Shown: positions 58,717 through 64,000 of the stretch, one piece after another
How positions within the stretch are numbered: the first letter of the stretch is position 1
Layout: every line of letters starts with the position of its first letter
Assembly (NCBI GenBank): GCA_947311845.1
Contig: CAMZMU010000117.1
Span: forward strand, 72,759,444 to 72,823,443
DNA: 64,000 nucleotides
Direction of reading: 5' to 3'
Origin: Poa pratensis
Taxonomy: Eukaryota > Streptophyta > Magnoliopsida > Poales > Poaceae
The notes under the pieces: generated by a model
What the model was told of the DNA's origin: nothing
The model's input: only the letters and a program-made list of their open reading frames with translations
The model's database searches: none
Program-made: the position numbers and the translations under genes

Positions 58717-60748
58717 ATGGAAGGAGATGTTCCCTTCATAGACAGAGAAGGGGAAGAAGAGTTGTTCGCCATTATGCGGCAACCCGGTCCGGGAATGGAG
58801 CCGGAACGAAGCGTCGAAGCGCAAATTACGAGCACAGATCTGTGCGATGACGACTTGCAAATTGGTGAACCCCCGCCGTCTGGCGAGGTATATTAAGCCT
58901 ATGTTGATCAGATGCAATAACTGATTTGTATATATATGTGTATTAACAAATGTTTCTTATTTTTATACCTCCGCATCGACCCAATCAAGTAAACGAGGCC
59001 ATGCCAAAGGGTTGGCCGCAGATGCGCATCTCAGAATTGATGTCGTCTCTGCAGATGGCAAACCGTTGGAGCCCAAGGCGAACGCAGCTAAGTTTGTGCA
59101 TCAATGCGGAGTTGTTGTTAGGGACAATGTTCCGATCAGCATTCAGGAATGGGTTGAGCAAAAAAACTTAGAGGGAGCTAGTTATGTCAGCGACAGAACT
59201 AAAGATGTGCTTTGGGACAAGCTCATAGCAAAGTTCACCCTACCGGTGTTGGATTGTCCCGAAAAGACAGAAGCCATGACGAATAAAGTCAAGCATTTCG
59301 CTCTGAAGAAGATGGCTGAACAATTAAATAATTACAAGAACTGATTATACCGTGATTGGGTCTCGAAAAAGAAAGTTCCAGATTTCACTGGAGCACTAGA
59401 GAGCCAGCGGACTCACTGGAAGGCATTTCTGGAATACAAGGATTCAGAACTAGCCAAGCAAAGATCAAAAAAGAATAAGGAGAATGCAGCGAAAAAGAAA
59501 TATCACCATAGGTTGGGGGGAGGTGGCTACGTAAGTGCCGATCCTAAGTGGGATCTGATTGAGGCCGCTATGCGCGAAAAAGGGATCACTCCAGTTACAG
59601 ATGACTGGCCCCATAGGGTCAGAAATTGGATGCTTGCTCATGGGGCGGAGTATGACGCATCAGGTGATCTAATAGTTGATAAAACGAAAGAAACTCCTAT
59701 ACCCCGGAAACAATTCTTGATGCAATCGCCGATGCTCGAGAGGGAACGTTTATTCCTGACAGAGAGTACGACGAGCTGACAAAGGGCCTCGGTAATAAAG
59801 AAAAAGGAGGACGAACACGAGGCAAGGGAGCTTCTGTGACGTGGAATGAAGCGTTTCCCGAGGACCGTGAATCTTATAGAAGCCGAGCAAGAGCAAGGAA
59901 GAGGAAGGAGCAGGAGGATTCAGACCGGTTTAGCAAAGTAGAAAGTATCATTAGCGAACAACAGAAGCAAATAGATCAATTGCGCGAGCAAGCTTGTCAA
60001 GGGGTAACTCATCAGCTGCAGCAAGATAGTCAAGCAGGTGGTCCCTCTCAATGGAAAAGCAGCGTGGCTTCCACGACGGTCGGTGCTGATGAGGCATCGA
60101 AGCAAACCTACCCCGTGGATTTTATCACTGAGAAGACAAGTTGTGAGCTACATGAGCCACTGAGAAACTTAACCGTGAAGGCGGCGGACGGCTATGCTTT
60201 AACTTGTGAATCTACAGCACTGTATCGTGGCAATGAGATTCCAGATGGCTATGCTCGTGTCGGCGTGGATCAAGTTGAACCCGCATTTCAATCACTCGAG
60301 CTTGACATCCCTGGAGATGATGATGAGAGGACACTGGGAGATGTCCAGGGTGGACTCATTCTATGGCAGAAGAAATACATCGTGTTTCCAGGCTGGACGC
60401 CAAGGCCACCATCGCCTCCTCCGAGTCGAGATGACGGAAGTGACGACCACCACAACACGAGTCCATCTCGATCTCCGTCGCCGCCTCAGCCGACTCCGCC
60501 GCCACCTTAGCCGACTCCTCAGCCGTCTCCTCAGCCGTCTCCTTAGCCGTCTCCTCAGCCGACTCCTCAGCCGTCTCGCCGCCTCCGCCCACTAAGGCTA
60601 AGACCGCCGTTCTGTCGATAAGTTTCCGATCCAAACCCCAATACGAGCCTCTCCCAAAAGTACCGAAGGTTCCTCCCCCGAGACCTTACGACGTCGAGAT
60701 GACTCGAGAGCAAGCGCCGCGTGGCTGGCAGCCGACGCGAAAAGACAG
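58717..60748 (+). pseudogene. Broken 5' half of the CACTA ORF2 gene
   Basis: Exon 1 (58717-58887, MEGDVPFIDREGEEELFAIM) ends at GAG|GTATAT. The next exon appears to begin near 58990 after ATCAAG, but that join does not keep the frame of the following text (LRIDVVSADGKPLEPKANAA, FVHQCGVVVRDNVPISIQEW). Further damage: an in-frame TGA at 59342-59344, a frameshift near 59700, TAG stops inside a Pro-Gln repeat (60508-60510 and 60543-60545), and more frame changes at 60580-60740. The middle part has a charged coiled coil (RARARKRKEQEDSDRFSKVE) and YGRG-like Pro-rich text. This protein accompanies TNP2 in Caspar-like elements. Its role may resemble that of TNP1/TNPA, but this is inference. Confidence 0.75.
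60480..60580. repeat. CCGTCTCCTCAG minisatellite in ORF2
   Basis: About eight 12-bp units (CCGTCTCCTCAG or CCGACTCCTCAG) encode Pro-Ser/Thr-Pro-Gln repeats. Two units carry TAG in place of CAG, so C-to-T changes have created stops. Confidence 0.9.
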
Positions 60749-62419
60749 ATGGTGGATCTAAAGGCGAAAAGACAGCCCGCGCCAAAGCAAGTATTTACGA
60801 CAGAGCAAAAAAAGTGGGCTACGGAATTTCTTAATCATCCATCGCAAATTGAGATAAATAGGCCAGATGACTATGCACGTTGTCTGAGGAGAACTCGCCC
60901 CACAAGTAGTACTACCAGCGGGAAAAGAAAAAGAGAGGTTGCCCAGCTCGGAGAGCAGTCAAAGCAGTCCATCTCCCCGCTCAAGGTGGCCACTGATAAG
61001 GACTCCGCGCGCGCGGCGGATTTAGCTTACCGCGCGGAATTTGCTGCAGAACTTGGTATTACACTTTCTCAACTGGAAGCTGAAGAGCTCGCCTTGCTTA
61101 TGGCACCTGATAAATGGACCTGGGAATACGGGAAATCTCTGGTGCCACCTGATCAGATCGAGAATCTACCAACACAAATGCTAAGACTGCATGACTGGTA
61201 CATGGAAGTCACAAAGCAAGATCGAAAAGTGCTCCTTGTGGAAGTTACAGAGGAACATTTCAAAGGTAAAGACGAGTTAAATATTTATCTTGAAGAACTC
61301 TATCAGTTATACCAGCTTGACGCCCTCGACTTGAGTATCGTCAGTACCTATTGTCTGTAAGTGATTCAATTCATTTATTTTCTAAAATAAAGTCTATAGC
61401 TCAGCTCGGTCATTGCCTGTTCTAATTATGCTCACTACGCTATTATGCAGAATGAAGAGTGATGAATGTGACAGAAAAGGAATATTTGAGATTGGGTTCG
61501 TTGACCCAACCCGAGTTAATGAAAATCTGCTACGGAACTACACAAAGGAAACGGTGGCCAACTTGTTTAGGTTCATAAAGAGGCAAGATTATAAAAGGAA
61601 GATATTGTTTCCTTACAACTTCAGGTAAGAGTGTTACTGTCTTATACACATTAGTTTTTGCTTACTCGATGTTAAGTGTAACTGATTAGTTACTGACATA
61701 TATAAAACGTGCGCAGCGACCATTACGTTCTGCTAATCATTGAAGTTGATGAGGCAAAAGTTGAAATCTTCGACTCATTGGCGTGGTCCGAAGAGAAGTT
61801 CCAACATATTAAAGATGTGCTCCAAGGGTATTTTCAATCATTATCGTACTATATCGGTCTCTTTTGTTCAATTCCTGAGATATCAAGTAACTAATTAATA
61901 ACTCATTTATTCATTTGTTTGCCGGGTAGGATTTGGAAAGATTTCAAAAGGTGTACAACTGGTGATTTTAAAGAGGAGCTTACTTTTGTTAATGCCAAGG
62001 TAAGTAGTACGAGCTAGGTTCGCGCATCTCTTTAATTCAAATTTCAATACCATCATACCATGCTTGATTATTATTTGATTGAAATCTATTCTCGTAAAGT
62101 ACTTTGAAAGGCAGCCACTGGGGACCAATCTGTGTGGATGCTACGTCTGCGAGTGGATTCGTCGGGAGGTCTCTGAGCGGAACCCATCGACATTTGTAGA
62201 AGTAAGTGAACAAATATATTCACAGTTTTATTTTATTACCATCAATTGTGTTGAGTGTCATTCATAATTTCTGTTATGATGATTGATATTCATATTGATC
62301 TCCTTCTTTTATAGATGGATACAATGCGGAGGGACCTGCAACCAAAGGACCGCTTTCGACCAATTCAAGAGGAAATCGCGGAATTTTTGATGAACTATGT
62401 CATAAACCCAAAGGGATAA
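60749..62419 (+). CDS. Ulp1-like (C48) cysteine protease portion of CACTA ORF2, open across six exons
   Basis: Exons 60749-61356, 61451-61624, 61717-61827, 61930-61999, 62100-62201 and 62315-62419 have GT-AG introns and matching phases. Together they are 1170 nt, a 389-residue open frame. The C-terminal third fits the SUMO/Ulp1 protease fold: His263 in SDHYVLLIIEVD, Asp280 in VEIFDSLAW, Gln326 and Cys333 in ERQPLGTNLCGCYVCEWI. The His-Asp spacing of 17 equals that of yeast Ulp1, and Gln-Cys is 7 against 6 there. The predicted activity is cleavage of SUMO-like conjugates, a domain known in some plant CACTA and MULE elements. The upstream half of the gene is broken, so the start at 60749 is only the first usable ATG. 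The gene may be expressed only as a fragment, or not at all. Confidence 0.7.
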
Positions 62420-62689
62420 TACAATGGCACCGGGCGGCAATGATCATGTAATCGAATAGACGACGGGCTCTAGTCCCTGTTTTATATCATCTCTATGTAA
62501 TTAATCGAACAGACGGGATCTAGTCCCGGTTGTGATCTCCATGTAATCAATTAAAAATGATCGTATTCTCATAAAGATTTCTTTTATGAATATTTTGATA
62601 TGCTATATGTATTTTTCTGATTTATAATTAATTAACCATATATTTTGCAAGATTAATCATAATATTCAATAGGGAAACAAAAAAGACAG
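62420..62689. other. ORF2 3' UTR and AT-rich CACTA tail
   Basis: Non-coding. Two GGGATCTAGTCCCGG / GGGCTCTAGTCCCTG motifs (62464 and 62516) echo the subterminal repeats. Nothing else is supported. Confidence 0.5.
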
Positions 62690-62890
62690 AGGCCGCCACG
62701 TGGGGAATCTCTGGTCCCGGGTTGTATTACCACCCGGGACTAGAGGTCCTCTGCCACGCGCTCTGCCCAGGCCCCGCGTGGAGCTCTCTAGTACCGGGTC
62801 GTAAGCCACCCGGGAATCCGATGTCCCGGGTGGGCATCCGGTACCAGAGGCCCCTACCACCCGGGACGAATGCGGTTGTTTCTACTAGTG
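62690..62890. repeat. CACTA right subterminal repeats and terminus
   Basis: CTCTGGTCCCGGG, CCACCCGGGACTAGAGG, CTCTAGTACCGGG and GGTACCAGAGG in both orientations, ending in the inverted CACTAG terminus at 62890. This is the counterpart of 42640-42895. Confidence 0.9.
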
Positions 62891-64000
62891 GCGGAAGGCC
62901 ATGTCTGGCGTAGAGGAGCGTGAGCATGCCTTTCCCGCCGACAGAGGCCAGCCGTCGACCCTTCCGAGTTGGCCAGGCGAGAGGACGCTGCGCTGACGTC
63001 AAGCGCGAGTTGATCTATGTTCCCATTGAGGTTTTTTGCTTCGCCCGGCTGTACTGTGACGCAGTGGTGGAGCTGTCAGCGGTGTAGGCGACAGTGCACC
63101 TCTCACCGTGGCCGCCATCCCAGCGCTGCCCGAAGTATGGAGGCCACTGTGCATCTCTCGCTGTGGCCGACACCACAGCGCCGCCCGAAGTGCCCGACTC
63201 ACGCTGGCTGATTCGACGGCGTTCAGGCCTCGAGCTTGGCGCGAGAGCGCTCTGGCTTAGGGCCGTTACTACCTCCTCAAGTCCTCATCCCATAGTGTGC
63301 CTTGATGTTGGAGCCGATGATTCAAGGCTGCAATGTATACATTATGGAAAGACCCTCCTTTGCGCACAACTCAGTAGTTCCAACTCACGGGCGGCATGAG
63401 ATATGTCCCCGGCTCCGATCATTAGCTGCTACTGGCGAGAGTGAGAGCGGTGCTGATTCGCTGAAGACACATCACGCTGACGCGAGGAGCAAAGGAGAGG
63501 AGGTTCGACGAGAGGAGCCGCGTGCTGCATGGCTTGCATGACTTTCGTATGATCATCATTTAGTACAGGTAGCATGACTTTCACATCCTTTCTCTGCGCG
63601 TCAGCGGACATACAATGGACCATGATCAGGAACGACAGAAACGAACAGCCAACGGAGCGGCGGCCATGCATGCCGTCGTGCATGCCGAACGGTACTACTG
63701 CCACAACTCGGATGCAGCAGTAGTCACGTAGTGTACTCCTCTGTCCGATCAGGTACTTGAGCACTCAGAACACTACTCATTGATGGCAACAGCCGCTGCT
63801 TCCATCCTCAATGATATATAAAGGACCTTGGATGATCACATCGTATGCACGTATTAGTATAGGAGACTTGCTCATCTCCAGAATTTAAGTTTCTGTGCTA
63901 GCCACTGGCTTCAACTACTATTTAAGTATTCTAATGTGAATAATATTTGTGTTCTCATGTTTACCACTAGCTTCTGAGATTTAAGTTTTCTAACGGGAAT
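62891..64000. other. Right flank: GC-rich Helitron remainder and unassigned DNA
   Basis: After GCG (62891-62893) the sequence should be the continuation of the DNA left of 42639. It is GC-rich to about 63530 and contains a roughly 60-bp imperfect duplication (CACCTCTCACCGTGGCCGCC and CATCTCTCGCTGTGGCCGAC). No Helitron 3' end is visible. ATATATAAAGG at 63811-63821 is TATA-like and could belong to a gene beyond the window. No ORF is supported. Confidence 0.4.

Larger units (their letters stand above)
42640..62890 (+). mobile_element. 20.25-kb CACTA (En/Spm, Caspar-like) transposon
   Basis: The left end is CACTAGTAGAAACAAGGGCT and the right end is the inverse (ending TTGTTTCTACTAGTG). The three-base target duplication GCG is present at 42637-42639 and 62891-62893. 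Subterminal regions hold many CCTCTAGTACCGG-type motifs in both orientations. All genes read on the plus strand: a coiled-coil/membrane ORF, the TNP2 transposase, a 187-residue ORF, a 128-residue ORF, and an ORF2 gene with a Ulp1-like protease domain. An 8.1-kb gypsy element is nested at 48758-56836. The transposase is broken, so mobility would need another copy. Confidence 0.93.

Noticed and set aside
63429..63764. 111-residue minus-strand frame near the window end
   Set aside because: No motif, no splice or promoter context on that strand, and a length expected by chance in GC-rich DNA.

Overview
This window looks like a piece of a large, repeat-rich grass nuclear genome, most likely of the Triticeae (wheat, Aegilops, barley or rye group). 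The evidence is the mix of elements: Stowaway and Tourist MITEs, grass-type Helitrons whose 3' hairpin resembles CCCGTGCGTTGCAACGGG, a Caspar/En-Spm type CACTA transposon, a Tat-clade Ty3/gypsy retrotransposon, and gypsy LTR debris of a kind common in wheat. No rRNA, tRNA, CRISPR or bacterial-style operon was found.

Layout. 1-19.9 kb is gene-free and holds old repeats: a complete-looking Helitron (1481-2904), a four-copy minisatellite with poly-C tracts (3671-4226), degenerate gypsy LTR debris (about 4.6-6.4 kb and 8380-8761), a Helitron 3' end (8227), and a cluster of Stowaway MITEs (10.7 kb and 14.4-16.6 kb), one of which is split by about 0.28 kb of unrelated DNA. Two host-type genes lie at 19.9-28.0 kb. 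The first is a small plant protein (19994-20353, plus strand) whose conserved C-terminus has slipped into another frame. The second is a five-exon, two-B3-domain (REM-like) transcription factor on the minus strand (22328-28010), whose exons join in frame to give 513 residues. From 28 to 42 kb there are Tourist MITEs, two back-to-back Helitrons (31808-34816), a dead LINE tail (36181-36984), one captured exon of 2-oxoglutarate dehydrogenase E1 (37830-37958), TTGCAACT-rich tandem repeats (39.5-40.2 kb), and a 5'-truncated LINE with a 16-bp target duplication (41591-41831).

42.2-64 kb is a nested stack. A Helitron head (42224 onward) was split by a 20.25-kb CACTA element (42640-62890) with CACTAG termini and a GCG target duplication. 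That element was invaded by an 8.08-kb Tat-like gypsy retrotransposon (48758-56836) with about 3% LTR divergence. The CACTA carries a coiled-coil plus membrane-segment ORF, a broken TNP2 transposase, a 187-residue acidic ORF with a ubiquitin-interacting-motif-like helix, a 128-residue ORF, and a second-ORF gene. The second-ORF gene's 5' half is broken, but its last six exons still splice in frame into a 389-residue protein with an apparently intact Ulp1 (C48) protease tetrad. The transposase and retrotransposon polyprotein are both interrupted by stops and frameshifts, so neither element looks autonomous.
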